A DNA stretch of 52,350 nt from Candidatus Hydrogenedentota bacterium (GTDB lineage Bacteria; Hydrogenedentota; Hydrogenedentia; Hydrogenedentales; SLHB01). Below the pieces are notes generated by a model. It ran no database searches, had not been told where the DNA came from, and saw nothing but the letters and a program-made list of their open reading frames with translations. Position numbers and translations under genes: made by a program. Of the stretch, positions 15,667 through 23,991 are shown in pieces (the first letter of the stretch is position 1; each line of letters begins with the position of its first letter). Where the stretch lies: NCBI GenBank assembly GCA_016209895.1, contig JACQVH010000086.1, forward strand, positions 1 to 52,350. Direction: 5' to 3'.

Positions 15667-17502
15667 GTGAAGCTGTTTGAAACCTTCGTCAACCCGCCCC
15701 GCAAGTACACGTTGATCCCCTTTTGGTTCCTCAATGACGACTTGTCGGAAGACGAACTGCGGCGGCAAATTGACGACTTCGAGGCCCATGGCGTCTACGG
15801 GTTCGTGCCGCATGCAAGGATTGGACTGCCGGAAACCATCGCGTTCATGTCGGAACGGTATCTCCATTTCATTCGGGTCTGCGTGGAGCACGCAGCTAAG
15901 AGGGACATGGTGGTGGTCTTGTATGACGAGGGCATGTATCCTTCCGGCTCGTGTGCGGGACAAGTCGTCGCGGCGAATCCGCGCCACGCCACGCGCTGCG
16001 TCGAACGGAGCGCCCCGGGTCCACTCGGCGACGATGAAGAATTGATCGCGCAAGATGACCGCTGGATGTACGTCCACCGGTACTCGAAGGGCGTGATTCG
16101 CGGGGTGCATTACCTGCCTGATGGGAAAGAGTTCTCCCCGCCTTCGGGAGATATCCTGAATCCGGAAGCTACGGCGAGCTTCTTTCGCTTGGTTCTGTAC
16201 CACCATTACGAGGTGCTGAAGGATCATTTTGGAAAGACCATTATCGGCATGTTTACCGACGAACCCGGCGTTCTTGGGCGAGGTGGACTTCCGGACATTC
16301 GGCCCTGGACTTGGAATTTCGAAACGTTTCTTCACGACTATTTAGGATACGACTTCCGTCCGCATCTCGCCGCACTCTGGGAAAAAGAGGAACCTGATGC
16401 AGCGCGGTTCGCGGTTGATTTCCGGCGGGCGGTGAATGCGCGGCTCGAGCAGGCCTTCTATGCGCCATACTCTCGCTGGTGTGCAAACCACGGAATCGCC
16501 CTTGCCGGCCACCCGGCGGGGTCCGATGACATCGGCGTGCTCAAGTATTTCCACGTTCCCGGCCAGGACGTCGTTTGGCGCTACATCGAGCCATACAAGC
16601 CGAGCGCCCTGGAAGGCGAACATTCGACGATGGGCAAGTGCAGTTCCTCGGCCCAGCGGCACTATCGCCGTGCGCGCAACTCGAACGAGTGCTTCGGCGC
16701 GTTTGGCTGGAACCTGACCTACGACGAAATGCGCTGGGTGACGAACTGGCTTTTGGTGCGCGGCGTTAACCTTCTCTACCCGCACGCCTTCTACTATTCG
16801 GTGCGCGGCCCGCGTCACGATGAGCGCCCGCCGGACGTCGGCCCCCACAACGTGTGGTGGGCCGGTTACAAGACCTACGCCGATTACTGCCGCCGTCTGT
16901 GCTGGCTGCTATCGGAAAGCGTCCACGTGTGCCATTTCGCGATTCTTGGCGCACCGAGCACGTTGCCGTGGCGCGCCGCTAAGGTCATGTTCGAGACCCA
17001 GCACGACTTCAATTACCTGGACAGCGAAACCGTGTTGACGAAATGCAGGATTGGCGCGGACGGTATCCGCATCGCCGATATGAACTACCGCGCACTGATC
17101 GTGGATGGACCGGACTTTGTCACGCGCGACATCCTGCGAGCGCTTCAACCCATGATCAATTCCGGGCGCGTCCTTCCTTATCTCGATCCTGTGCCGGAGA
17201 TTCCCGCCTTGGCGACCACCGCGGAGAATTTGGTCAAACTTCTGGACGAGCGGGCCGAACCGGATGTCATGGTCTCGCCGCCGCCGTCTCATTTACGATA
17301 TATTCACCTCGGCAAGGGTCGGATTCACTTTTATCTGTTCGCCAACGAGGGCCCGGAGGAAATTGACGTGTCCATCCAGGTCTCGGCCCGGGGAAAGCAC
17401 GAATGGTGGGACCCGGAGTCGGCGGCGGTCCTCGACGAAGAGTTGCCGGGGCGGCTTCGACTTCCGCCGATCAGCATGCGGGTATTGGCCTGCAAAGGCT
17501 AG
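15667..17502 (+). CDS. GH106-like glycoside hydrolase (alpha-L-rhamnosidase family)
   Basis: A 611-residue protein resembling glycoside hydrolase family 106. The N-terminal (beta/alpha) segment PFWFLNDDLSEDELRRQIDDF...GFVPHARIGL and VVLYDEGMYPSGSCAGQV are characteristic, as are GMFTDEP and NSNECFGAFGWNLTYDEMRWVTNWLLVRGVN. GH106 enzymes remove terminal alpha-L-rhamnose. It is shorter than Bacteroides GH106 proteins (over 1000 residues) and has no signal peptide, so cytoplasmic action is likely. The GTG at 15667 has GGAG 6 bases upstream; GTG 15655 is the alternative. A link with the rhamnose mutarotase gene 5 kb away is plausible but inferred. Confidence 0.75.
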   Translation: MKLFETFVNPPRKYTLIPFWFLNDDLSEDELRRQIDDFEAHGVYGFVPHARIGLPETIAFMSERYLHFIRVCVEHAAKRDMVVVLYDEGMYPSGSCAGQVVAANPRHATRCVERSAPGPLGDDEELIAQDDRWMYVHRYSKGVIRGVHYLPDGKEFSPPSGDILNPEATASFFRLVLYHHYEVLKDHFGKTIIGMFTDEPGVLGRGGLPDIRPWTWNFETFLHDYLGYDFRPHLAALWEKEEPDAARFAVDFRRAVNARLEQAFYAPYSRWCANHGIALAGHPAGSDDIGVLKYFHVPGQDVVWRYIEPYKPSALEGEHSTMGKCSSSAQRHYRRARNSNECFGAFGWNLTYDEMRWVTNWLLVRGVNLLYPHAFYYSVRGPRHDERPPDVGPHNVWWAGYKTYADYCRRLCWLLSESVHVCHFAILGAPSTLPWRAAKVMFETQHDFNYLDSETVLTKCRIGADGIRIADMNYRALIVDGPDFVTRDILRALQPMINSGRVLPYLDPVPEIPALATTAENLVKLLDERAEPDVMVSPPPSHLRYIHLGKGRIHFYLFANEGPEEIDVSIQVSARGKHEWWDPESAAVLDEELPGRLRLPPISMRVLACKG

Positions 17503-17531
17503 ACAACGTCGCGAATGGCGGAATCGCAGTG

Positions 17532-18533
17532 ATGAAGCGCTACGGCCTGAACCGAGTCCTCGACATTGTGATAATCGGCGCCGGCCCCGCTGCGTTGAGC
17601 GCGCTGCATGCGGCAAAACAAGCCGGACTGGACGCCGTCGCGTTGGATAAAGGCCCTATCTGCGGAGCGTTGGTTTCCCATCCGACTTATATGCGCTGGT
17701 TCTCAACGTCGGACAGGTTGGAATTGGCGGGATTCCCGCTGATCACGATGGAGAAGAGTCCCACTCGACAGGAATATCTCAAGTACTGCCGCGCTTTTGT
17801 GAAGTACTTCGATCTGAAGATTGTGACGTATCATGAGGTGATCGCCATTACGGCCGAAGATGGGCTGTTCCGAATCACCGTGCGAGACTTGTTTGGCCGC
17901 GAAGGCGTCTGGCAGGCGCACAATGCAATCTTTGCCACCGGTTTCTACGATGCGCCGCGACCGCTCGGCGTGCTCGGCGAGGACTTGCCCAAGGTCAGCC
18001 ATCGTTACACCGAGGCCCACTTCTACGCTGACCAGGACGTGCTGGTGATCGGTGGGGGCAGTTCGGCCGCGGAAGTCGCGCTCGACCTTTGGCGCAACGG
18101 TGCGCGCGTAACGGCGGTGATGCGGGGCGATCGCTTCGATACCAAATACTGGATTGATCCGGACATTGAGAATCGCATCGCGGAAGGTTCCATTACGTGC
18201 TACCGTGGCGCGGAGGTCGTGGAGATTCGCATGGATGAGGTCGTGTTGGTTGACGCGACCGGTAAGCCGGTTCAAATCGCGAACGATTTCGTGCTGGCCA
18301 TGACCGGATACGAACCGGATACGCGACTCTTGGAATCGCTGGGCGTCCGCGTGGACCCCGAAACCAAGAAACCGGCGCTCACCGAAAACATGGAGACTAA
18401 TGTGCCAGGCGTGTACGTGGCGGGTACGCTTTGCGCCGGTTGCGAGACCAATACCGTCTTCGTCGAGAACAGCCGCGACCACGGCCCGCGGATCGTGGCC
18501 CATATCCTTGCCCGGCGGAAGAGCGGTGGCTGA
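17532..18533 (+). CDS. YpdA-family FAD-dependent oxidoreductase
   Basis: A 333-residue two-dinucleotide-binding flavoprotein. The FAD motif DIVIIGAGPAALSAL lies near the N-terminus and the NAD(P)H motif VLVIGGGSSAAEVAL near residue 180, followed by the conserved IKNDF-like AMTGYEPDTRLLESLGV and VPGVYVAGTLCAG. The order and HPTYMRWFSTSDRLELAGFP segment match YpdA, the bacillithiol disulfide reductase of Bacillus, but in other phyla the thiol partner is unknown. The ATG at 17532 gives the family N-terminus; it follows the GH106-like gene after 29 bases and precedes the ComB-like gene by 3 bases. Confidence 0.82.
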   Translation: MKRYGLNRVLDIVIIGAGPAALSALHAAKQAGLDAVALDKGPICGALVSHPTYMRWFSTSDRLELAGFPLITMEKSPTRQEYLKYCRAFVKYFDLKIVTYHEVIAITAEDGLFRITVRDLFGREGVWQAHNAIFATGFYDAPRPLGVLGEDLPKVSHRYTEAHFYADQDVLVIGGGSSAAEVALDLWRNGARVTAVMRGDRFDTKYWIDPDIENRIAEGSITCYRGAEVVEIRMDEVVLVDATGKPVQIANDFVLAMTGYEPDTRLLESLGVRVDPETKKPALTENMETNVPGVYVAGTLCAGCETNTVFVENSRDHGPRIVAHILARRKSGG

Positions 18534-18536
18534 CGC

Positions 18537-19262
18537 ATGGCCTGGCACTTGATTGAGGGGGAAGCGGGATGCGCCTATGCCCGGCGCCACGGCTGCGTGG
18601 CCGTGGTAGTGGATGCCCTGCGGGCGAGCGCAACTGCCGCGATGCTGCTAAACGCGGGCGCTGCCGAAATCCTCGTGGTGCGCGAAATCGAAGAAGCACT
18701 TGACGCGCGGAAACACTGGGGGGATGCATTGCTTTTCGGGGAGCGTGGCGGCTTGCCGCCGGAGGGTTTCGATTTCGGCAACAGCCCACGGGACGCGGAC
18801 GCGGCGAAGGGAAGGCGGGTCATCTTTACGACCACCACCGGCGCCCAGCGGCTGGTCTCCGCATGGGGTGCGGCGGCGGTGTACATGGGCTCGACCGTGA
18901 ACGCTTCCGCCGTTCGCGCGCGCGCGGCGACAAATGGCGCCGACGTGGTGCTGATTCCGGCTGGACTCGCCACCGATTCGTCGTTTATTGCGCAAGAGGA
19001 CTGGGTCGCGGCGGCGGCCATCGCCGCGGCAGCTAAGGCCGAAATCGGCGAAGGCCGGCAACGCTTCGACTATTGGCGCGACCGCATTCGGGAAGAGGGG
19101 ATTCTTCGATTATTCGAAACCGCCCCGCACGCTCAAAAACTGCGCGACGTCGGTTTAGAGGAGGACATCGCATTTTGCGCTCAGTCGAACATTACTGGCG
19201 CCGTTCCGACGGCAGTCGCCCACACGAGAATTGGCGTGATCGTGCGCGATCTCCACGCCTAG
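18537..19262 (+). CDS. ComB-like 2-phosphosulfolactate phosphatase family protein
   Basis: A 241-residue protein of the ComB family, Mg-dependent phosphatases that convert 2-phosphosulfolactate to sulfolactate in coenzyme M synthesis. Family signatures are VVVDALRASATAAMLLNAGA, LLFGERGGLPPEGFDFGNSP, RVIFTTTTGAQRL and the late C-AQSNITGAVP. Bacterial homologues are widespread in species without coenzyme M, where the substrate is unknown, and no other coenzyme M genes are seen here. It starts 3 bases after the YpdA-like gene, so the two probably form one transcript. Confidence 0.8.
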   Translation: MAWHLIEGEAGCAYARRHGCVAVVVDALRASATAAMLLNAGAAEILVVREIEEALDARKHWGDALLFGERGGLPPEGFDFGNSPRDADAAKGRRVIFTTTTGAQRLVSAWGAAAVYMGSTVNASAVRARAATNGADVVLIPAGLATDSSFIAQEDWVAAAAIAAAAKAEIGEGRQRFDYWRDRIREEGILRLFETAPHAQKLRDVGLEEDIAFCAQSNITGAVPTAVAHTRIGVIVRDLHA

Positions 19263-19324
19263 AGATTGCTGTCAGGGGCCGGGCACTGTTCGGGAGTGTA
19301 CGGATGAATCCCTGACACCACACT

Positions 19325-19534
19325 TCAAGTCGTTGTGGTGAACGAATCGTCGTGAATGACTTCCTCAATCGTTACGACACCGTCTCGAACGGCCTTGCAC
19401 GAGCGTAGCATATGAAGTTCATACAGCATGTCGTCCTGTGGAAACTCGCTTCGCACAAGTCGGCTCAATTCTGCAAGGTTCTCGGCGGTGAAGCCCGCGT
19501 CCTTCGCGACACGTTCATAGTCAAAATAAGTCAT
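19325..19534 (-). CDS. Small partner protein of the PIN toxin (putative antitoxin)
   Basis: A 69-residue acidic protein, MTYFDYERVAKDAGF onward, with no recognised DNA-binding motif. It begins 13 bases after the PIN-domain gene on the same strand and has a strong ribosome site (AGGAGATC before the ATG). An in-frame ATG at 19600 lies inside the PIN gene and is not used. Its size, charge and position suggest the antitoxin of a VapBC-like pair, with toxin first. Function is inferred from context only. Confidence 0.6.
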   Translation of the reverse strand: MTYFDYERVAKDAGFTAENLAELSRLVRSEFPQDDMLYELHMLRSCKAVRDGVVTIEEVIHDDSFTTTT

Positions 19535-19547
19535 CGCAATTGATCTC

Positions 19548-20018
19548 CTACAACTCCGACGGCGCCAAGATTTCCAGGGCTGGAAGTCCCAGCACGACAT
19601 TTGTCTCGTTCACCATCGCTCGGCGCCGGCGATTCACCAAGTGTTTGAAATTCCACGAAAGCAGGATATCTTGACGCGATACCACCGCGCATGCTACGTG
19701 CAATGCATCTGACCATACGTTGGGGGCAAAAACACCGGCGCGGAGATACTCCCGAGCGATTTCATTCATCGTTTCGGAGATCGGAATAATCTCGACGCCG
19801 CGGGAAATATGCTCGAACTTCTTTCCTAGGTCTCCTCCAGGAGAGTCGTTTAACTCTTCCAACGTAAGTGTCGAGGCGGCCAGCGCGTACTTCCCAGACT
19901 GTACCCAAAACTCGCGAGTTACTGCCATTCTGTCCGGCGTGCGAACATCAAAGTATGCGCTGACGATACTGGTGTCCAGATAGATACGCGGTTTCATTAG
20001 CGCCCGAGGCATGGTCAT
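19548..20018 (-). CDS. PIN-domain ribonuclease toxin (VapC-like)
   Basis: A 156-residue PIN-domain protein. The first catalytic Asp is Asp15 in RIYLDTSIVSAYF, a later Glu lies in TLTLEELND, and the C-terminal pair of acidic residues is in SDALHVACAVVSRQDILLSWNFKHLVN, a typical VapC ending. VapC toxins cut tRNA or rRNA until bound by antitoxin. The ATG at 20018 is preferred because GGAG lies 5 bases upstream; a GTG at 20057 and ATGs at 20012 and 19997 are alternatives. A TTGACA element lies upstream at 20069-20074 but its -10 partner is poorly spaced. It precedes a small putative antitoxin. Confidence 0.78.
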   Translation of the reverse strand: MTMPRALMKPRIYLDTSIVSAYFDVRTPDRMAVTREFWVQSGKYALAASTLTLEELNDSPGGDLGKKFEHISRGVEIIPISETMNEIAREYLRAGVFAPNVWSDALHVACAVVSRQDILLSWNFKHLVNRRRRAMVNETNVVLGLPALEILAPSEL

Positions 20019-20269
20019 CGTCTCCGGATTCTCTACATTTAGTGTAAACGCAGCCACAACTTGCTCTCTGTCAAGCCTCGTATTTACTGCTGTTCACTCT
20101 ACGCGTCGCGCGAAGCGCGTGTCAATCGCACCGCAAGCTAATGTGCGACAGCCGCGCATTCAATGAGTGGCTAATTGTGCCTAAACGGAATCTTGAGGAC
20201 TCGACCTTGACATTCTTGGGTCATGCGCTGCCGCTGGTGGAGCACGCGTCGCCCGACCTAGGCGTCATT

Positions 20270-21214
20270 TCAAAACTGGCCGACGAACTGGCCGGCGTTC
20301 TCTTTGGTTATGGCGGGACACGATACGAGGTAGTTCGTTTCCAGTGTCTCGCCGTTCAGACAGCGGACTGCCAAGCGGATTGCGCTGCGGCCTTCTTCTT
20401 CCGGCTGCTGATAACTGGTTCCGGTAATCTTTCCTTCCTTGATCGCGGCGATGGCTTCGGCGCTGCCGCCCATCCCGACAATTGCGATGTCCACGCGCCC
20501 GGCATCGCGGCAGGCTTCGGCAGCGGCGATGGCGTACGGATCGCCGTGGGCGTATACGCCTTTCATATTCGGGAAGCGTTCGAGCAGTACTTGCATCTCT
20601 TTTATCGCTTTGCCGCGGTCGCCGTCATGGGGTGCGCGGGCCAGCAATGTCACTTCGGGATGCTCCTTCATCGCGTCGCGAAGCGCCCGCGAGCGGGCGA
20701 TCTCCGGTCCGGTCCCGAGGTGTTGGTGCAGTTCGACCACGCCGCCTTTACCGCCGATGGCGGTCATCAGAATCCCGGCCGAGGTCATCGCGCCGTCATA
20801 GGTATCGGTTCCGGTGAAACACAAGTAGTCACAGCCCTCGGCGACCTCACGGTTCACCAAGATCACGGGTATGTCGGCGCGGTTCAGGGCCTGAATCCCG
20901 CTCACCAGCGGCTCTTTCTTCATCGGCACCACGCAAACGGCAGCGACCTGCTTTGCAATCATTTCCTGAATCTGCTGGATTTGAAGAACCGGGTCTTCTT
21001 TGGCATTAGTGATGGTGACTTCGACGCCCAGTTTTTTCGCTTCGTCGAGCGCGCCCAGCCGCATGTTTTGCCAGTAGGGATCGTCGAGGGTCATGCAGAA
21101 CCCGATCTGGCGTGGCCGGTTCTCCGTGGAGTTTGAGCAACTGACCAGGATTCCCGTGACCGCCAGGAAAAGGCAAATCAAAAGTATGACGGTACGGGTG
21201 CGGTCCTCTAGCAT
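20270..21214 (-). CDS. Sugar ABC transporter substrate-binding lipoprotein (RbsB-like)
   Basis: A 314-residue periplasmic-binding protein of the ribose/galactose type. The N-terminus is a lipoprotein signal (LAVTGILVSC lipobox); the body has IGFCMTLDDPYWQNMRLG, GVEVTITNAKEDPVLQIQQIQEMI and VPMKKEPLVSGIQALNRADIPVILVN. The ATG at 21214 lies inside the 3' end of the permease gene and has GGAGG upstream, so translation is coupled. An in-frame ATG at 21229 is less favoured. It is the last gene of a leftward operon with an L-rhamnose mutarotase, so a rhamnose-type ligand is plausible but not shown. Confidence 0.85.
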   Translation of the reverse strand: MLEDRTRTVILLICLFLAVTGILVSCSNSTENRPRQIGFCMTLDDPYWQNMRLGALDEAKKLGVEVTITNAKEDPVLQIQQIQEMIAKQVAAVCVVPMKKEPLVSGIQALNRADIPVILVNREVAEGCDYLCFTGTDTYDGAMTSAGILMTAIGGKGGVVELHQHLGTGPEIARSRALRDAMKEHPEVTLLARAPHDGDRGKAIKEMQVLLERFPNMKGVYAHGDPYAIAAAEACRDAGRVDIAIVGMGGSAEAIAAIKEGKITGTSYQQPEEEGRSAIRLAVRCLNGETLETNYLVSCPAITKENAGQFVGQF

Positions 21215-22266
21215 GTTTTCGACCTCCATCGTTTTCTCATGTTGGCTCGACGCACGGAGACGTCAATGGCCACGACCATAAGGATTAGCGTGCCGCGCAC
21301 GATATTTCGATATTCCTCGGCAATGCCGAACTGGGTAAGGAGATTCTCGATCACGGATAGCAGGAGCAGCCCGTTCAACGTGCACCAGAGGTTCCCGCTG
21401 CCGCCGCCCAACGGCGTCCCGCCCACGATCACCGCCGCGATAACGACCATCTCGATGCCCTGGTAGCTCGCCGCTTGGGCGGTGTTGGACATGCCGGTAT
21501 AGACCACCGCGGCCAACGCGCACGTCAACCCGCTCAGAGTGTACGTGATGGCTTTGATGCGGGCCGTGTTGATGCCGGTGAGCCAGGATGCCGTTTCGTT
21601 TCCACCTACGGCATACACGTAGTGGCCGAAACGAGTGTAGCGGAGGAAGACATGGAATACGACGAACACGCCGAGAAATACCAAGATCGGTATCGTCAAC
21701 CGATACTCGCTTCCGAAAAGCGGCACTCGGCCCCAGTACACTTCCCGAAACAACGACCCCAGGGTCATGGGCACCTCGATGCTCTGTCCGCCATGGGTTA
21801 TGACCAGCGCGAGTCCGCGAAAGACCAACATCGTGCTCAGTGTGACCACGAATGGGTTGACGCCGACGTACGACACGAACACGCCGTTAATAGCGCCCAG
21901 TATCGTCCCGGCGGCAGTGGTGGCGATCACCGCCACCGGAATGGCGACCCAAGCGCCGTATCCGGCCAAGCCCTTGAGGACCAAAACCGTAATGACGCTG
22001 CACACCGCGACCATTGAGGCCACGGACAGGTCGAAGCCCCCCGCGATCATGACCAGCGTCATGCCGCAGGCCATCACGCCGATGTAGGAGGCAGACGTGA
22101 ACAAGTTGTCCACCAGGTTGGTCCACGTAAAGAAGGTGTCCGTTTGTAGCGACGAGATCAGACACAAGACCACCAGGAGCAGGAATACTGATGCGGTCTG
22201 TATGGTCCGAATCGAGATTCTTCGCGAAGCGCCACTGACCTCCAATGGTGAGACGGCCTCGGTCAT
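21208..22266 (-). CDS. Sugar ABC transporter permease (RbsC-like)
   Basis: A 352-residue inner-membrane permease of the branched-chain amino acid/ribose class (PF02653). About nine hydrophobic segments are visible. Family marks are MACGMTLVMIAGGFDLSVASM, NPFVVTLSTMLVFRG and the EAA-like IVGGTPLGGGSGN loop that meets the ATPase. It overlaps the binding-protein gene. Notably no RbsA-like ATP-binding gene is found beside it, whereas ribose-type operons normally include one. An ATPase encoded elsewhere could serve it. Confidence 0.88.
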   Translation of the reverse strand: MTEAVSPLEVSGASRRISIRTIQTASVFLLLVVLCLISSLQTDTFFTWTNLVDNLFTSASYIGVMACGMTLVMIAGGFDLSVASMVAVCSVITVLVLKGLAGYGAWVAIPVAVIATTAAGTILGAINGVFVSYVGVNPFVVTLSTMLVFRGLALVITHGGQSIEVPMTLGSLFREVYWGRVPLFGSEYRLTIPILVFLGVFVVFHVFLRYTRFGHYVYAVGGNETASWLTGINTARIKAITYTLSGLTCALAAVVYTGMSNTAQAASYQGIEMVVIAAVIVGGTPLGGGSGNLWCTLNGLLLLSVIENLLTQFGIAEEYRNIVRGTLILMVVAIDVSVRRANMRKRWRSKTC

Positions 22267-22286
22267 GCGATCAGTCCTCGTGGCGT

Positions 22287-22610
22287 TCAGTCAAGATGGA
22301 ATACCTCTTCCATGGGCGACCACCACTGGTCCTTAGCGCGAGGCGGTAACGGATCGAGGCAGGGCGTACACACCGCCCACCACTTGAGAGTAATTGGAGT
22401 CGCAACCATCTTGGCCATATCGGCCTCGAAATCATTACCAACGTATTCAAAGTAGCTGAACAGATACTCGCCGCGGCTGTAGATGGAGTAGTTCTGGATG
22501 TTGCACTGCTGGATGACGCGCAGCACTTCCGGCCAGACCTGCGCGTGCAAACGCTTATATTCGTCCAGTTTTCCCTCGAGTACTTTGGTGACCATTCCAT
22601 ATCGTTTCAT
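22287..22610 (-). CDS. rhaM: L-rhamnose mutarotase
   Basis: A 107-residue ferredoxin-like (dimeric alpha/beta barrel) protein matching RhaM/RhaU, which interconverts alpha- and beta-L-rhamnopyranose so that the sugar is in the form used by the isomerase. Visible family features are MVTKVLEGKLDEYKRLHAQVWPEV with the catalytic His, the NYSIYSRGEYLFSYFEYVG strand, and the C-terminal MEEVFHLD. Complete and of normal length. It sits between a URO-D family gene and the ABC permease gene, all leftward, giving a rhamnose flavour to the operon. Confidence 0.88.
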   Translation of the reverse strand: MKRYGMVTKVLEGKLDEYKRLHAQVWPEVLRVIQQCNIQNYSIYSRGEYLFSYFEYVGNDFEADMAKMVATPITLKWWAVCTPCLDPLPPRAKDQWWSPMEEVFHLD

Positions 22611-22661
22611 GAGGCTGCTCCGTTGATGTCGCGCGAGCTCGCAAGACGGTTCCGCCGCGCA

Positions 22662-23777
22662 CTATCCGATCTCTTGATCAAACTCTCCCAACTCGAGCGG
22701 ATATCGTCCGAATTCCCGAACAAGCTGGATCATATAGTCATAGCTGGCGGGGTCCACGTTGTCGGGCACCGAATGGTCCGACTGCACAATATATCCGCCG
22801 CCCTTGGCCGCGTTCAGCTTCGTCAGCACTTCGCGCCGAATGGCCTCGCGATCATTGGTAGCCAAGACGCGCACGTCAATGTTCCCATTGAACGCCCAGC
22901 GCCTGCCGAACCGCCGTTTCAGGGCGATTACGTCAAGGCCCGACTTGGCTTCGAGCGGGTTGTAGGCGTCCACGCCCGCTTCGATGAGATCCTCGAACAC
23001 TGCTGAGGCGTTACCGCATCCATGATAGATGGTCTTAAGCCCCGCATCGTGGATAGCGGAGCAGATACGTTTGAGCTGCGGCTTATAGACGCTCCGCCAG
23101 TAATCGGGCGAGAAGAACATGCCGCGGTCATACGCAATGTCGCCCCAGATGTATAGCCCCGAAAGCCGCCCTTTTGCGGCGGCAATCTGCCCTTCGACAA
23201 TGCCGACGAGAAAATCGCCAAGTCGCTCAATGAATGCTGCGACCTTTCCCGGCTCTTCGGCGATCTTGGTCAACACGTTCTCGGTGCCCATGATACGCCA
23301 GATCATCTCGTGCGGCTCGCACACGCTCCCGAACACGCAGAAATCGTCGGCGTATGCATTCACGCGCTCGATGAAGGAGGGAAGTCCGAGGTTCAACGCG
23401 TCGCCCACGGAATTGATCTGGTCGTCAATAGCGGCAAGATAGCGACGGTCATCCAATGGATCGTCAAATCGAAACGCCGCCATTTGCGCGTAGGTCTTGG
23501 TCTCGAAGTCGGCGTATAGCGGCATAGGGTAATGGCTGCGGCGTTCGATCGTCGCGCCAAATCCAGTCTTCACTACTTTTCGCTCGGGAGTATCTTGCAA
23601 GATCGCAAGACCGGTGATACGAGGGTCCATATTGGGAACGAGCACCACAAAGTCCAAATCCCAATGCCGATAGGGATCGAACGGTTTCTCCCAGTCCGTC
23701 TCCGTCTCGACGCGGCGCAAGAAATTGCTCCAGAAGAACTCCCCGACCGGAACCCGGTCCGGCTCTCGTCCTTCCAA
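22662..23777 (-). CDS. URO-D family protein (MtaA/HemE-like methyltransferase fold)
   Basis: A 371-residue protein (from a TTG) of the uroporphyrinogen decarboxylase superfamily, which also includes methylcobamide:CoM methyltransferases. Family marks are the near-N-terminal EGREPDRVPVGEFFW, FGSVCEPHEMIWRIMG, and IYHGCGNAS, whose H-x-C pattern matches the zinc ligands of MtaA-like methyltransferases. HemE function is unlikely given the low resemblance to haem-pathway signatures. The family's usual start, K/R-x-RV-x-x-AL, lies upstream of the TTG (AKKDRVIAAL), where no ATG, GTG or TTG exists before a stop at 23874. It is the first gene of the rhamnose-like operon; the substrate is unknown. Confidence 0.78.
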   Translation of the reverse strand: MEGREPDRVPVGEFFWSNFLRRVETETDWEKPFDPYRHWDLDFVVLVPNMDPRITGLAILQDTPERKVVKTGFGATIERRSHYPMPLYADFETKTYAQMAAFRFDDPLDDRRYLAAIDDQINSVGDALNLGLPSFIERVNAYADDFCVFGSVCEPHEMIWRIMGTENVLTKIAEEPGKVAAFIERLGDFLVGIVEGQIAAAKGRLSGLYIWGDIAYDRGMFFSPDYWRSVYKPQLKRICSAIHDAGLKTIYHGCGNASAVFEDLIEAGVDAYNPLEAKSGLDVIALKRRFGRRWAFNGNIDVRVLATNDREAIRREVLTKLNAAKGGGYIVQSDHSVPDNVDPASYDYMIQLVREFGRYPLELGEFDQEIG

Positions 23778-23991
23778 CGCCGCAATAACGCGGTCTTTCT
23801 TTGCCTGAGCCTTGCCTATCGCGATATCCCCCTTCTCCGCGTACCGGTTACCCTTCCGTTTGCCCGCACCTGGCTACAAATCCGATAGCGCCCATATTAT
23901 CACGCCGCGCCGAGAGCGCAAAGCCGTCGCCGTACGCTGCGGGTGAATCTCCGGTTTGTGTTTCCGTTTCAGTGTCGCCTACCATCTGACC

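Noticed and set aside
19271-19316. GTCAGGG/CCCTGAC inverted repeat between the converging ComB-like gene and the PIN partner gene
   Set aside because: The 7-bp stem encloses a 32-base loop and no T-run follows on either strand, so it is too weak to call a terminator.
20030-20074. TTGACA at 20069-20074 with a TACACT as promoter of the PIN gene
   Set aside because: Spacer of about 22 bases is outside the usual range, so it is only mentioned in the gene entry.
20141-21136. Long open frame on the plus strand, 331 codons
   Set aside because: It is the antisense shadow of the binding-lipoprotein gene, and its translation shows no known motif.
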